Origin: Candidatus Aminicenantota bacterium
GTDB taxonomy: Bacteria > Acidobacteriota > Aminicenantia > UBA2199
Length of the DNA stretch: 64,000 nt
Direction of reading: 5' to 3'
NCBI GenBank assembly: GCA_026393835.1
Contig: JAPKZK010000019.1
Span: 1 to 64,000, forward strand
In this document: positions 44,086-53,373 of the stretch, in pieces
How the letters are laid out: every line of letters begins with the position of its first letter
How positions within the stretch are numbered: the first letter of the stretch is position 1
Notes under the pieces: generated by a model
What the model saw: the letters and a program-made list of their open reading frames with translations, nothing else
What the model was told of the DNA's origin: nothing
Databases searched by the model: none
Made by a program: the position numbers and the translations under genes

Positions 44086-44093
44086 ATCTCTAG

Positions 44094-44705
44094 ATGAGCT
44101 ACCAATATGATATATTTTTAAGTTACAACCGTAAATTCCCCCACGGACAGTGGGTGGATGAGATGTTCTACCCTTTATTCGTACCTTACCTGGAAGACGC
44201 ACTGAATCAAGAGGTTACCATATTTAAAGATACTGAGGAGATCGAAACCGGAGCTGCATGGCCGGAACGTTTAATGAATGCATTAACTCATTCCAGGTGC
44301 ATGGTCTCGATTTTTTCTCCCTCTTATTTTCGCTCGGAATGGTGCATGAAGGAGTTTTCCATTATGTATCACAGGCAAAAACAGTTGGGGTATTTAACAA
44401 TGGAAAAACCCACCGGGTTAATTATCCCGGTTAATATTTTCGATGGGGAGCACTTCCCACGTTTTGCATCTAAACTGCAAATGCTGGATTGCCGTGAATT
44501 GTATAGGGTAGGAGAAGCAGTAAAACATACATCTATTTATATCGAACTGCAAGGCGTCTTGCAAAAGTGGGTCTATGATGTGGCGTCCGCTGTAAAAGAT
44601 GCCCCGGCGTGGGATGCCGCCTGGCTGGGAAAAAAGTGGTTGGATGTACCGGACGTGTATTCCCGGGCAGATAAAAAACTTAAAGTAAAAAGGCCGGTAC
44701 TATGA
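44094..44705 (+). CDS. TIR-domain protein
   Basis: 203 residues, a TIR domain almost alone. YDIFLSYNRKF opens it, IFKDTEEIETGAAW is the BB-loop region, and SYFRSEWCMKEFSIM carries the conserved WC--E with likely catalytic Glu87. The C-terminal 50 residues (about 150-203) are an unrecognised helical tail. TIR proteins of this type cleave NAD or make cyclic ADP-ribose signals. Its stop overlaps the start of the next gene by 4 nt (ATGA), so both are made together. Transcription appears leaderless. Confidence 0.88.
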   Translation: MSYQYDIFLSYNRKFPHGQWVDEMFYPLFVPYLEDALNQEVTIFKDTEEIETGAAWPERLMNALTHSRCMVSIFSPSYFRSEWCMKEFSIMYHRQKQLGYLTMEKPTGLIIPVNIFDGEHFPRFASKLQMLDCRELYRVGEAVKHTSIYIELQGVLQKWVYDVASAVKDAPAWDAAWLGKKWLDVPDVYSRADKKLKVKRPVL

Positions 44706-46132
44706 GTGAAATAATAACATTCTATTCATACAAAGGTGGTGTGGGCCGGTCCATGGCTCTGGCCAATGTGGCGGTATTACTCTCTCAATGGGGATACAAA
44801 ACCCTGATGATCGATTGGGACCTGGAAGCGCCCGGCCTGGAAAACTTCTTTAAAGATTATATCGACATCCAACAGATATCTAAAAAGAAAGGATTAATCG
44901 ATATTTTAACCGCCGACCCCCAAAATCCCGATTTGTGGAAGGATTTACTAATAACCATCAATGTCCCCGACGGCAAGGAACCCCTTCATTTCATCACTGT
45001 GGGTGAACGCAACAACGATTACTTCAATAGAGTAATGAATTTCGATGTTTCTGATTTCTATGAGAAGAAAGACGGTGGAAATTTCATCGAAGCGATGCGG
45101 AACCAATGGAAGGAAGCTTACGATTTCGTACTGGTGGATAGTCGTACAGGGATTACCGATAATGGAGGCATTTGTACCATTCAACTGCCGGATGTCCTGG
45201 CGCTTATTTTTACCGCCACTGAAATGGGTTTTAACGGCATCCTGGATGTGGCCCGGCGGGCCCTGAAAGCTCAGCAATCTTTACCCTTCGAACGTTTTAA
45301 ACTGATTTCCCTCCCCATCCCGGCCCGATTCGATACAGTATCGGAATTTAAACTCTCCCAGGAATGGCTGGATAAGTTCTCTAAACAATTAAAAGAGATT
45401 TATAACGACTGGCTGCCCACGTCGGTAGACAGCCGTAAGTTCATCGAATTAACCAAAATTCCCCATCACCCCTATTTCAGTTTCGGCGAAAAGCTGCCGG
45501 TGATCGAACATGGCACCAATGATCCCGGAGGGATTGGCTACACTTACGAAACTATCTCCGCTTTAATAGCCAATCATTTTGAATCCATCGAATACCTGGT
45601 TGAAAACAGGGAGGAATTTGTAAATATGGCCGTGAAAGGGGAATTTTTAAAAGAGAAAATGGAAAGAATTCAAAAAAACGCTGTAAAAATTTTCATTTCG
45701 CATTCCCATAAAGACAGGATACTTAAAGATAAACTAATGTCTCACCTTAGCCTGCTCCAGAGAAAAGGAACAGCCACCTTTTGGTCCGATGAAAAATTGG
45801 TCGCAGGTATGAATTTTGTAAAAGTTATCGCACAAGAACTGGAAAGCTCTCAAGTAGTTTTGCTTTTAATAAGCGACAATTACCTGGCATCCAAGTTTGC
45901 TGAACCGGAAATGTTAATGGCGTTTCAACTGGCTGAAAAAAAAGACAGATTGGTTATTCCCATTATTTTAGACTCGTCCAACTGGCATTCGGTCCCTTTA
46001 TTAACAACACGTCAGGTATTGCCGAAAAATGGACAACCTTTGAGTGAACAGGTAAACCAGGATGAAGCATTTGCTGAAATAGCCATGGAAATTGAAAAAG
46101 CTGTTCTCTATATCAAGCATAAAGACAAATAA
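44702..46132 (+). CDS. MinD/ParA-like ATPase fused to a C-terminal TIR domain
   Basis: 476 residues. The N-terminal 300 residues are a SIMIBI ATPase: deviant Walker A YKGGVGRSMALAN keeps the signature Lys11 but has Arg16 where Lys is usual. TLMIDWDLEAPGLE and FVLVDSRTGITD supply the switch aspartates. A short helical linker precedes a TIR domain (about 328-470) with KIFISHSHKD, FWSDEKLVAGMNF and SKFAEPEMLMAF. Such KGGVGR ATPases occur beside TIR genes in other bacteria, but the direct ATPase-TIR fusion coupled to a lone TIR gene is not a system I can name. The ATPase may cluster or membrane-target the TIR domains on activation. Confidence 0.85.
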   Translation: MSEIITFYSYKGGVGRSMALANVAVLLSQWGYKTLMIDWDLEAPGLENFFKDYIDIQQISKKKGLIDILTADPQNPDLWKDLLITINVPDGKEPLHFITVGERNNDYFNRVMNFDVSDFYEKKDGGNFIEAMRNQWKEAYDFVLVDSRTGITDNGGICTIQLPDVLALIFTATEMGFNGILDVARRALKAQQSLPFERFKLISLPIPARFDTVSEFKLSQEWLDKFSKQLKEIYNDWLPTSVDSRKFIELTKIPHHPYFSFGEKLPVIEHGTNDPGGIGYTYETISALIANHFESIEYLVENREEFVNMAVKGEFLKEKMERIQKNAVKIFISHSHKDRILKDKLMSHLSLLQRKGTATFWSDEKLVAGMNFVKVIAQELESSQVVLLLISDNYLASKFAEPEMLMAFQLAEKKDRLVIPIILDSSNWHSVPLLTTRQVLPKNGQPLSEQVNQDEAFAEIAMEIEKAVLYIKHKDK

Positions 46133-46181
46133 AATGCTGAAAGCCGTTTTTGTTTACGGTTGAAATCAAAGGAGGAATCGT

Positions 46182-47375
46182 ATGATTGATACTATTGAAA
46201 TTAGTGAGCAAGATTTAAATGTGTGGGCGGATTATATTTTGAATCATTCATTGGGCGGTATTGACCCCCAGGATGTCGTGATGATCAAAGGCGAACGCAT
46301 CGTGTGGCCCTTGATGTCTATTTTACAGGATAAAATATTTGCCGCCGGGGCCATTGCCGATATTAACCTGGTGGCCCCCGACAATAACCGCGGCCAGGTC
46401 TGGGGCGCTTCCATGGCCAAACACGGCAAAGTAGAACAAATCCAACGCACCCCCCAATGGCATCAAGCGCGATACGATGCCATGACCAAATACATCGAAA
46501 TCCTGGGCGCTGAAAACCCGGCCCTCTTCGCCAACCTCCCGGATGATACCGCCGCGGAAATTTCAAAAGCCGATTACCCCTTTAAACAAATCCGCATGGC
46601 CAAACCCTGGATACTCACCCTCTACCCCACCGCCGGCTTTGCCGATATGGAAGGCTTACCCCTTGATAAATACACGGAAATCATCGTTAAAGCATCTACC
46701 ACCAATCCCAAAATGCTGGAAGATGTGGAAAAACCCATTGCCCAATTAATGGAAAAAGCCCACCGGGTTCGCATCGAAACCCAACACCCGAAATCAGGGA
46801 AATTACTGGCACTGGAAATGGATATCACGGACCGCAAACCGGTGCTGTGCACCGGCAAACGGAATTTCCCGGACGGTGAAGTATTTACCAGTCCCAATGC
46901 CAATTCCGCGTCAGGGGAAATTTTCGTGGACCTGCCGGTCTTTTACAATGGCGTCACTATCGAAGGTATCTACCTGGAAATGAAAGAGGGCAAAATCATT
47001 AATTACAACGCCGAAAAAGAATTTGAAACGCTGAAAAAGATTATCGAAACAGATGATGGTTCGCACCGCATCGGTGAAGTGGCGCTGGGCATGAACCGCG
47101 GCCTGCAAACGGCGCTGAAACACCCGTTATTCGTGGAAAAGGTGGGCGGCACGCTCCATATTGCCATCGGCGAAAGCTACGGGGAACCTTACGGGATTGA
47201 CCCTTCAACGGATGAAGGGAAAGCCCTATTACGGGAATTTATCGATAAAGGCATTTATAACAAGTCCTCTCAACACGTGGATATCGTAACGGATTTCCGC
47301 CCCGGCGGAGCCGGCCGCGCCGTCTACCTGGACAATACGAAATTGAAAATCAAAGATAATATATGGGTGGTTTAA
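46182..47375 (+). CDS. M29-family aminopeptidase
   Basis: 397 residues. Metal-dependent aminopeptidase of the AmpS/PepS/AmpT family. Motifs: the metal Glu in NFPDGEVFTSPN, IGEVALGMNRGL, metal His in GGTLHIAIGESYG, and HVDIVTDF near the end. Cytoplasmic, with no signal. ATG 46182 has GGAGGAATC just upstream. It follows the TIR operon by 49 nt but has its own ribosome-binding site and may be read through from it. A MITE-like palindrome follows the stop by 2 nt. Confidence 0.9.
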   Translation: MIDTIEISEQDLNVWADYILNHSLGGIDPQDVVMIKGERIVWPLMSILQDKIFAAGAIADINLVAPDNNRGQVWGASMAKHGKVEQIQRTPQWHQARYDAMTKYIEILGAENPALFANLPDDTAAEISKADYPFKQIRMAKPWILTLYPTAGFADMEGLPLDKYTEIIVKASTTNPKMLEDVEKPIAQLMEKAHRVRIETQHPKSGKLLALEMDITDRKPVLCTGKRNFPDGEVFTSPNANSASGEIFVDLPVFYNGVTIEGIYLEMKEGKIINYNAEKEFETLKKIIETDDGSHRIGEVALGMNRGLQTALKHPLFVEKVGGTLHIAIGESYGEPYGIDPSTDEGKALLREFIDKGIYNKSSQHVDIVTDFRPGGAGRAVYLDNTKLKIKDNIWVV

Positions 47376-47377
47376 GA

Positions 47378-47452
47378 GTAGGGAACAGGCATTGCCTGTT
47401 CCTTCAAATGCCTGTTCCCTACACACTATTAATTTGCGCCCTACCGGGCGCT
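47378..47452. repeat. MITE-like element fragment (47 kb)
   Basis: GTAGGGAACAGGC, ATTGCCTGTTCC, TTCAAATGCC and TGTTCCCTAC reproduce the inner blocks of the 35.4-kb element. They are followed by a separate hairpin GCGCCC-TACC-GGGCGC (47437-47452). It lies between the convergent aminopeptidase and acyl-CoA synthetase genes and may stop transcription from both. Confidence 0.6.
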
Positions 47453-47458
47453 TCGGGT

Positions 47459-49135
47459 TTACTTGTTTTTCTCCATGGCAATGGTGTAAAGGAAACGTTT
47501 GATCTTTTTCGTAGGAGTTTTTTCAAATTCCACCGGGTAGAGTTCAATTTTGGTAATACGACTGTATATCGGCAGTTGCTCATTAAGTTTAGCGCGGTTT
47601 TCTTCCATTTTCTGCTGCAAGGCCCTTTCATCCAGCCCGCTCCCGTCCACGGCTTCCATATTGGCATAAACCAATGCCACCAATTTTCCATCTTTTTCGA
47701 TCACCAAAGACTCTTCTACGAAAGGTAAGTTATTGAGCCTGGCTTCGATCTCCTCGGGGTAAATATTCTGTCCCGAAGGTCCCAACAACATGTCTTTATG
47801 CCTGCCCTTAAGATAGATAAATCCTTCCGTATCCATCAAACCGATATCGCCGGTATGAAGCCAGCCGTCTTTGCCTATGGCCGCTTTGGTGGCTTCTTCG
47901 TTTTTGTAATACCCCGACATCAAGTTTTCACCGCGCACCTGGACCTCGCCGCTGCCGTCTTTGTTTTCTGTTATCGAAGGATCGATGCGAATTTCCAGCG
48001 TGTCCATCAACTTCCCCACCGCGCCGGCCTTATTCTTAGGCCAGGGGATGTAGCTGATTAACGGGCCGCATTCGGTCATACCATAGCCGATGGTAAAGGG
48101 GAAATCGATCTTTCTTAAAAAGGCTTCCACTTCCGCATTCAGGGCAGCGCCGCCGATAACGATCTCGATAAAGTTCCCGCCGAACACCTCCATCAATTTC
48201 TGGCGGATCGAGTGAAGAACCTTGCCCCCCAACACCGGCAGTTTGGTAAGCAACTTTACCAACGGTTTCTCAACTTTGGGCTTCAACCTGCCTTTGTAGA
48301 TTTTTTCAATCAACAGGGGAACCGACAGGATCAAACGGGGTCGAATCTGGCCCAATGCCTGGACCAAAACCTTGGGCGTCGGCATTTTGCCCAGGAAAGT
48401 AATATGACACCCCACGCAAACGGGAAACAAGAAGTCGAAAGTACACCCGAACGAATGGGCCATGGGCAAAAACGAGAGGATGGTGTCGCCTGCTTTCAAG
48501 GCGATACTGTTCCGGGCGAAACGCACATTGGCCGCCAAACTGTTGTGGGGCAGCATCGCGCCCTTGGAAAAACCGGAGGTTCCGGAGGTATAAAGAATCC
48601 CGGCCAATTCATCATTACTTATTTTCCCAAAAGCGAAATTCTCCTTTGTCAACTGCCCGCCGAATTTCTCCAGGAATTGACTGTCTACTTTTTCCAGCGC
48701 TTTTGAGATAGTTTTCTTCGAGGAATGAACCAATTTGAAATCCGAAAGGGAAAAAATACCCTCCAGGTCCGGCATTTTGGCTTCTTCCAATTTTTCAAAA
48801 ATGGCGTCGGCGACAAAAAGCATTACCGAATCGGAATGGTTGACAATATGATGAAAATCATCCACATGGAAATCAGGGAGCACGGGCACGATGACCGCGC
48901 CATAGGTAACGGCGGCCAGGTAAACGATGGCCCAGTTGGCGGAATTTCTCCCGATCAGGGCGATCTTATCTCCTTTTTTAACATGGCTTTTGTCAAAGAC
49001 ATAGTGTAACCAGAAAATCTTTTCCGCCACTTTCCCGTAGCTCACGGCCGACCCTTCGTAATCGGAAAAAGCCGGTAAAGCCCAATTCCGTTTAATACTC
49101 TCTTCAATCATTTCTACAAAATTTTCTTTTAACAT
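47459..49135 (-). CDS. Long-chain acyl-CoA synthetase-like AMP-forming enzyme
   Basis: 558 residues. It adenylates a fatty acid and transfers it to CoA. Core motifs are complete: P-loop LYTSGTSGFSKGAML, GYGMTECGPLISY, the hinge TGDIGLMDTEGFIYLKGRHKDML, and catalytic Lys in the C-terminal TPTKKIKR. GGAGG precedes the ATG. Substrate length is not determined. It stands alone, and the next minus-strand gene starts a different transcript. Confidence 0.88.
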   Translation of the reverse strand: MLKENFVEMIEESIKRNWALPAFSDYEGSAVSYGKVAEKIFWLHYVFDKSHVKKGDKIALIGRNSANWAIVYLAAVTYGAVIVPVLPDFHVDDFHHIVNHSDSVMLFVADAIFEKLEEAKMPDLEGIFSLSDFKLVHSSKKTISKALEKVDSQFLEKFGGQLTKENFAFGKISNDELAGILYTSGTSGFSKGAMLPHNSLAANVRFARNSIALKAGDTILSFLPMAHSFGCTFDFLFPVCVGCHITFLGKMPTPKVLVQALGQIRPRLILSVPLLIEKIYKGRLKPKVEKPLVKLLTKLPVLGGKVLHSIRQKLMEVFGGNFIEIVIGGAALNAEVEAFLRKIDFPFTIGYGMTECGPLISYIPWPKNKAGAVGKLMDTLEIRIDPSITENKDGSGEVQVRGENLMSGYYKNEEATKAAIGKDGWLHTGDIGLMDTEGFIYLKGRHKDMLLGPSGQNIYPEEIEARLNNLPFVEESLVIEKDGKLVALVYANMEAVDGSGLDERALQQKMEENRAKLNEQLPIYSRITKIELYPVEFEKTPTKKIKRFLYTIAMEKNK

Positions 49136-49204
49136 CGCAAGCCTCCATACTTATATTTTACAATATTAAATATTTTTTTTAAAGCCTTTGGGCATTTATA
49201 TTCT

Positions 49205-50632
49205 TTATAGGGCGTCCCCGCCGGGGACTTTCGCGGGCCCCCTATCGATGAATTGGAATTTGAGGAGGGTGCGCCAGAGTATCTGGAGGTCGAGGCGAAA
49301 CGACCAGTTTTGAATATAATAAATATCGAATTCGATGCGTTTTTCCAGCGGCGTATTGCCCCGCAGGCCGTGCACTTGCGCCCAGCCGGTCATACCGGTT
49401 TTCACGCTGTGCCGCAGCATGTATTTGGGGATATTGTATTTGAATTTTTCCACCAGTTCCGGCCGTTCCGGCCGCGGCCCCACCAGGCTCATGTTCCCGA
49501 TCAATACATTAATAAGCTGGGGCAGTTCATCGATGGAAAATTTCCGCAGCAGCCGGCCTATTTTTGTCACGCGCCGGTCATCGGGCGGGGACCAGATGGG
49601 CCCGGTCTCTTTTTCCGCATCGGTCATCATGGTCCTGAATTTTATCATCTTAAAATGTTTCCCATCCAGGCCGATGCGATTTTGCCGATAAAACACCGGC
49701 CCCCGGGAAGTCGTTTTCACCAGCAGGGCCACAATAAGATAAACCGGGGAAAGCAAAATCAACCCGGCCAAACTGGACGCCATATCGAAAACCCTTTTGA
49801 AAAAAAGTTGCCAGCCCTGGAGCGGGATATCCCCCAGGTTGATGACGGGGATGCCTTCGATATGTTCCATGCCGGCCCGCAAAGAAGCGATTTGCAGGAT
49901 ATCCGGCACCAGCCGTATCTCGATCAGCAGGTTGTTGGCAATCTCGATAAGGTTCATGGTGGTCTTATAATCGCTGGAGGGCAAGGCGATCACAAGGTCG
50001 GTAATATTGTGTTCCCTGACCACCTGTTCCAGGTCGTTGAAATCCCCCAGTACCCGTAACTTTTCCTTCTTTTCAGAATCCAGGAAGCCGGTGATTTCAA
50101 TGCCGAAATGGGCGTATTTTCCCAGGTTTTCCGCCGTCATCAGGGCCAGGTCGTTGACGCCGGCGATCAATACCCGCGAAACGCCGTTTTTCTTCAAAGA
50201 GGTGCGCTGGAATATATCGAATATTAACAGGCGGGAACAAAATATAAAAAATATCGCCACCGGGATATAGGTAAGAAGGTAAACGTGAGAGACCTCGAAA
50301 TCCACGAACCGGTAACTTTTCAAATAGCTGAAGATCAACAGGATTATAAATGCGGTGACAATGGTATTCAGCAGTACCAGGAAAAGGTCGTCCAGGCGGT
50401 TGCGCCTGAGTTTCACCCGGTAATACCCCTGGTAGGAAAAATGGACCACATGGGCCAACACCAGGAAGGGGATGATGAGCATATAGTTCCCCAGTTCCGG
50501 GATGCCTTTGGGGGCGCCCAGCAGCCCGGTCCGGAAACGCACCCAGAAGGTCACATAAAAGCTCAAGATAATGGCCGCCAGGTCGCCTATTATAAAGAAC
50601 TGGGTCAATTGTTTTCTTCGTTTCTTTATCAT
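49205..50632 (-). CDS. Polyprenyl-phosphate sugar-phosphate transferase (WcaJ-like)
   Basis: 475 residues. An N-terminal four-helix membrane region, a cytosolic CoA-binding-like domain (about 140-260), a fifth helix (about 275-300), and the catalytic bacterial sugar transferase domain with FYRQNRIGLDGKHFKMIKFRTM, RRVTKIGRLLRKFSIDELPQLINVL and GPRPERPE. It starts exopolysaccharide or O-antigen repeat units by loading a sugar phosphate on undecaprenyl phosphate. Its start overlaps the glycosyltransferase stop by 4 nt, so they work together. Confidence 0.92.
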   Translation of the reverse strand: MIKKRRKQLTQFFIIGDLAAIILSFYVTFWVRFRTGLLGAPKGIPELGNYMLIIPFLVLAHVVHFSYQGYYRVKLRRNRLDDLFLVLLNTIVTAFIILLIFSYLKSYRFVDFEVSHVYLLTYIPVAIFFIFCSRLLIFDIFQRTSLKKNGVSRVLIAGVNDLALMTAENLGKYAHFGIEITGFLDSEKKEKLRVLGDFNDLEQVVREHNITDLVIALPSSDYKTTMNLIEIANNLLIEIRLVPDILQIASLRAGMEHIEGIPVINLGDIPLQGWQLFFKRVFDMASSLAGLILLSPVYLIVALLVKTTSRGPVFYRQNRIGLDGKHFKMIKFRTMMTDAEKETGPIWSPPDDRRVTKIGRLLRKFSIDELPQLINVLIGNMSLVGPRPERPELVEKFKYNIPKYMLRHSVKTGMTGWAQVHGLRGNTPLEKRIEFDIYYIQNWSFRLDLQILWRTLLKFQFIDRGPAKVPGGDAL

Positions 50633-51735
50633 GACTTTTCTTGTTTTACTTTCTCGATTATTTCTTCGAAATAGATTTTAAAGTTCTGTTTGAAATGTTG
50701 ACGGGAAAATTGTAAACTATTTTGACGGATAAATGAAGGGTTAAAGTCGGATTTTTTTATTTTCTTTATGGCCTCCAGCAGGTCGGCGGGGGTTTGATGT
50801 TGGAACAGGATGCCGGAGTCTTCGTTGACGATATCCAGCACGCCGCCTTTTTTATAAGCCACTACCGGGATGCCGCAGGCCTGTGCTTCTACGAAAACAA
50901 TGCCGAAGTCTTCCACGCCGGCGTAAACGAAAGCGGCCGCATCCTGGTACAATTTAACCAGTTCTTCGCGGGAGACGTCTTTTTTGAATTCAATATTTTT
51001 ACCGGCCGCCCGTTTGAGTTTTTTTTCTTCGGGGCCTTTGCCCACGATGATTAAACGGTCGCTGCTTTGATTGAAGGCCTCCACCAGGAGGTCGTTTTTT
51101 TTATAGGGCGCCAGGGCGGAGACGGTTAAGAAATAGTCTTTTGTGGGGTTCGCCCCGGGCTGGAAGTGTTCCGTATCCACGGGTGGATGGATAACCGTGG
51201 ATTCCCTGTGGTAGTAGCGCCAGATACGCTGTTGGATAAACCGTGAATTGGCGGCGAAATAATCCACGCGGGCGGAACCGGCAACGTCCCAGGTGCGCAG
51301 CCTGGAGATTTGCTGTTTGATAAAAAACTTTTTCAAGCCCCCGGTTTTCCCGAAATAGGCATGGTACTGGTCCCAGGCGTAGCGCATGGGGGAGTTAATG
51401 TAAGCAATATGCAGTGCGCCGGGGTAGGGAATAATGCCTTTGGCCACGCAGTGGGAGATGCTGATGACAATTTCGTAGTCCTTGAGATCGAATTCTTCGA
51501 TGGCGGCGGGGAACAGGGGCAGGAAATGTTTATAATGTTTGCGGATGAATCCATACTTATTCAGAGAGGAGGGGAAAATCCGGTGGGCTTTGATAGCGGG
51601 CGAGATTTTTTCGGTTTTCAGGAAGAGAGTAAATATATCCGCATCCGGGAAAATTTCCAGGAGGGCTTCCAGGACTTTTTCGCCGCCGCGCATGCCGTTG
51701 AGCCAGTCATGAATAATCGCTACTTTTCGCTGCAT
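50629..51735 (-). CDS. Group 1 (GT4-type) glycosyltransferase
   Basis: 368 residues, GT-B fold. The N-terminal IIHDWLNGMRGGEKVLEALLEI is typical of this group. The C-terminal donor site has SALAPYKKNDLLVEAF, the E-x7-E motif in VEDFGIVFVEAQACGIPVVAYKKGG. It adds a sugar, probably the second residue of the repeat unit begun by the overlapping WcaJ-like enzyme. Cytoplasmic or membrane-associated. No polymerase or flippase gene is adjacent, so the locus is small or incomplete. Confidence 0.88.
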   Translation of the reverse strand: MQRKVAIIHDWLNGMRGGEKVLEALLEIFPDADIFTLFLKTEKISPAIKAHRIFPSSLNKYGFIRKHYKHFLPLFPAAIEEFDLKDYEIVISISHCVAKGIIPYPGALHIAYINSPMRYAWDQYHAYFGKTGGLKKFFIKQQISRLRTWDVAGSARVDYFAANSRFIQQRIWRYYHRESTVIHPPVDTEHFQPGANPTKDYFLTVSALAPYKKNDLLVEAFNQSSDRLIIVGKGPEEKKLKRAAGKNIEFKKDVSREELVKLYQDAAAFVYAGVEDFGIVFVEAQACGIPVVAYKKGGVLDIVNEDSGILFQHQTPADLLEAIKKIKKSDFNPSFIRQNSLQFSRQHFKQNFKIYFEEIIEKVKQEKS

Positions 51736-51801
51736 TTTCTTAAGGAAGTATTTTACACTTCCTTAAAAAATAAAGCAAATTATTTTGCCGGGTTTACCCG
51801 G

Positions 51802-51970
51802 CTATTTTTCCAGGATCTGTTTCAATTTTAGGTGCAATTGTTCCGCCACATACAACCTGCCCCGTTGGCTCATATGCGCATTGCGATATAAGTACCAGGA
51901 AAAATAATTCGGGGGTAAAGCAAGTAGGTGGAATCCGGGCCGGGCAATCGGGCGCCAATGCGGCCCGCTT
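51802..51970 (-). pseudogene. Possible SGNH-hydrolase C-terminal remnant
   Basis: The minus-strand frame ending at 51802 reads LPPNYFSWYLYRNAHMSQRGRLYVAEQLHLKL. The run PPNYFS----HMSQRGRLYVAEQL resembles the catalytic Asp/His end of SGNH hydrolases (usually D--H-S--G---VAE-L). No start, signal or other motifs exist, and the region overlaps the ZIP gene leader. A short remnant is the most I can claim. Confidence 0.3.
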
Positions 51971-52020
51971 TCTTGATCTTTGAAACATGGTATGATAAAA
52001 TGAAAACCAAGGAGCATATG

Positions 52021-52833
52021 ATGTTAGAGTGGTTTAAAACGTTAGATCCCGTCATGCAGGCGTTAATCGCCACCTTGTTTACCTGGCTTGTCACCGCGCT
52101 GGGGGCTTCCCTGGTTTTTATGTTTAAAACCATCGATAGAAAAGTCCTGGACAGTATGTTGGGGTTTGCCGCGGGAATCATGATCGCCGCCAGTTTCTGG
52201 TCCCTTTTAGCGCCCGCCATCGAAATGGCCGAGAGTATCGGAATTGTCCCGTGGATACCGGCGGTAGTGGGATTTTTAGCCGGGGGATTTTTCCTGTGGG
52301 GAGTGGATAAAGTATTACCACATCTTCACATGGGATTCCCGAACAATGAAGTGGAGGGAATAAAAACCGGTTGGCAGAGAAGTGTTTTATTAGTGATGGC
52401 AATTACGCTGCATAATATACCGGAGGGGTTAGCCGTGGGAGTGGCATTTGGGGCCATCAGCGCCAATATGACTTCCGCCACCCTGGCCGGGGCCACGGTG
52501 TTGGCCATTGGCATCGGCATCCAGAATTTCCCCGAGGGCGCGGCGGTTTCCATTCCTTTGCGGCGGGAAGGCATATCACGCTTCAAAGCCTTTTGGTACG
52601 GTCAGTTGTCGGGTTTTGTGGAACCCATTGCCGGGGTAATCGGCGCGTATGCGGTAACCTCCATGAGGCCGATATTGCCTTATGCTTTATCTTTTGCCGC
52701 CGGGGCCATGATCTATGTGGTAGTGGAAGAGCTTATCCCGGAATCGCAATTAAATAAAAATACCGACGCGGCGACTATCGGGGCGATGTTGGGCTTCGCG
52801 GTAATGATGATGCTGGATGTGGCTTTGGGATAG
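52021..52833 (+). CDS. ZIP-family metal transporter
   Basis: 271 residues from ATG 52021 (AAGGAG ends 6 nt upstream; an adjacent ATG at 52018 is less well placed, and the frame further upstream lacks a site). Eight membrane helices. Helix 4 has VMAITLHNIPEGLAVGVAFG and helix 5 has GIGIQNFPEGAAVSIPL, the two metal-binding HNxPEG/QNxPEG motifs of ZIP proteins of the GufA type. It likely imports zinc or another divalent metal. Confidence 0.92.
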   Translation: MLEWFKTLDPVMQALIATLFTWLVTALGASLVFMFKTIDRKVLDSMLGFAAGIMIAASFWSLLAPAIEMAESIGIVPWIPAVVGFLAGGFFLWGVDKVLPHLHMGFPNNEVEGIKTGWQRSVLLVMAITLHNIPEGLAVGVAFGAISANMTSATLAGATVLAIGIGIQNFPEGAAVSIPLRREGISRFKAFWYGQLSGFVEPIAGVIGAYAVTSMRPILPYALSFAAGAMIYVVVEELIPESQLNKNTDAATIGAMLGFAVMMMLDVALG

Positions 52834-52839
52834 GTCGCG

Positions 52840-53373
52840 CTAATACGGCGCTTTGAAAAGCCGGACGTCGTCGATCCAGGCAGTTCCTTTACCCTCCACC
52901 ACCAGGTTAAGTTTCACATACTGGGGCTTCTCGCCCGCCTTTAAAAAGAAAGGCGTCATAACCGTTGTCCACTCATTGGAGCCGCTCATTACCGTGTCCA
53001 TATTCCGTGAAAAGGACTCACCAAGGCCGGTAAAACCGCACCACATCTCCAGGTAAACCAATCCTTCGACGTTTTCGGTCCGCACCTGCGCCTGGTAGAC
53101 CAGGCGTGCGTTGTCGATATTTAAATCGTGTATTTCGAATAACAGGACCACTGTTCTACCCGGGGCGGCATCGATCCGCAAGGAACCGCTGCCGTCAGCG
53201 GATACCGTTTTATCGACAGCGACCCCGGATTTAGTGATTACCTCATCGATACTATCGATGGCAAAGTGCTTTAACTCGGTTATCCCGGTTAGCCCGGTTG
53301 TTTTTTTAGAACAGGCAGCCATTATCAAAATAACGGCTGCCGCCACAAATAACGCAAAATATTTGTTTTTCAT
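52840..53373 (-). CDS. Lipoprotein with a carbohydrate-binding-like domain
   Basis: 177 residues. Signal peptide with lipobox MAAC (Cys21). The remainder is a beta-rich domain resembling carbohydrate-binding modules: VYQAQVRTENVEGLVYLEMWC, WTTVMTPFFLKAGEKPQYVKLNLVVEGKGTAWIDDVRL. Likely anchored in the outer or inner membrane facing the periplasm. It converges on the ZIP gene (6 nt apart). Ligand unknown. GGAGG precedes the start. Confidence 0.75.
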   Translation of the reverse strand: MKNKYFALFVAAAVILIMAACSKKTTGLTGITELKHFAIDSIDEVITKSGVAVDKTVSADGSGSLRIDAAPGRTVVLLFEIHDLNIDNARLVYQAQVRTENVEGLVYLEMWCGFTGLGESFSRNMDTVMSGSNEWTTVMTPFFLKAGEKPQYVKLNLVVEGKGTAWIDDVRLFKAPY

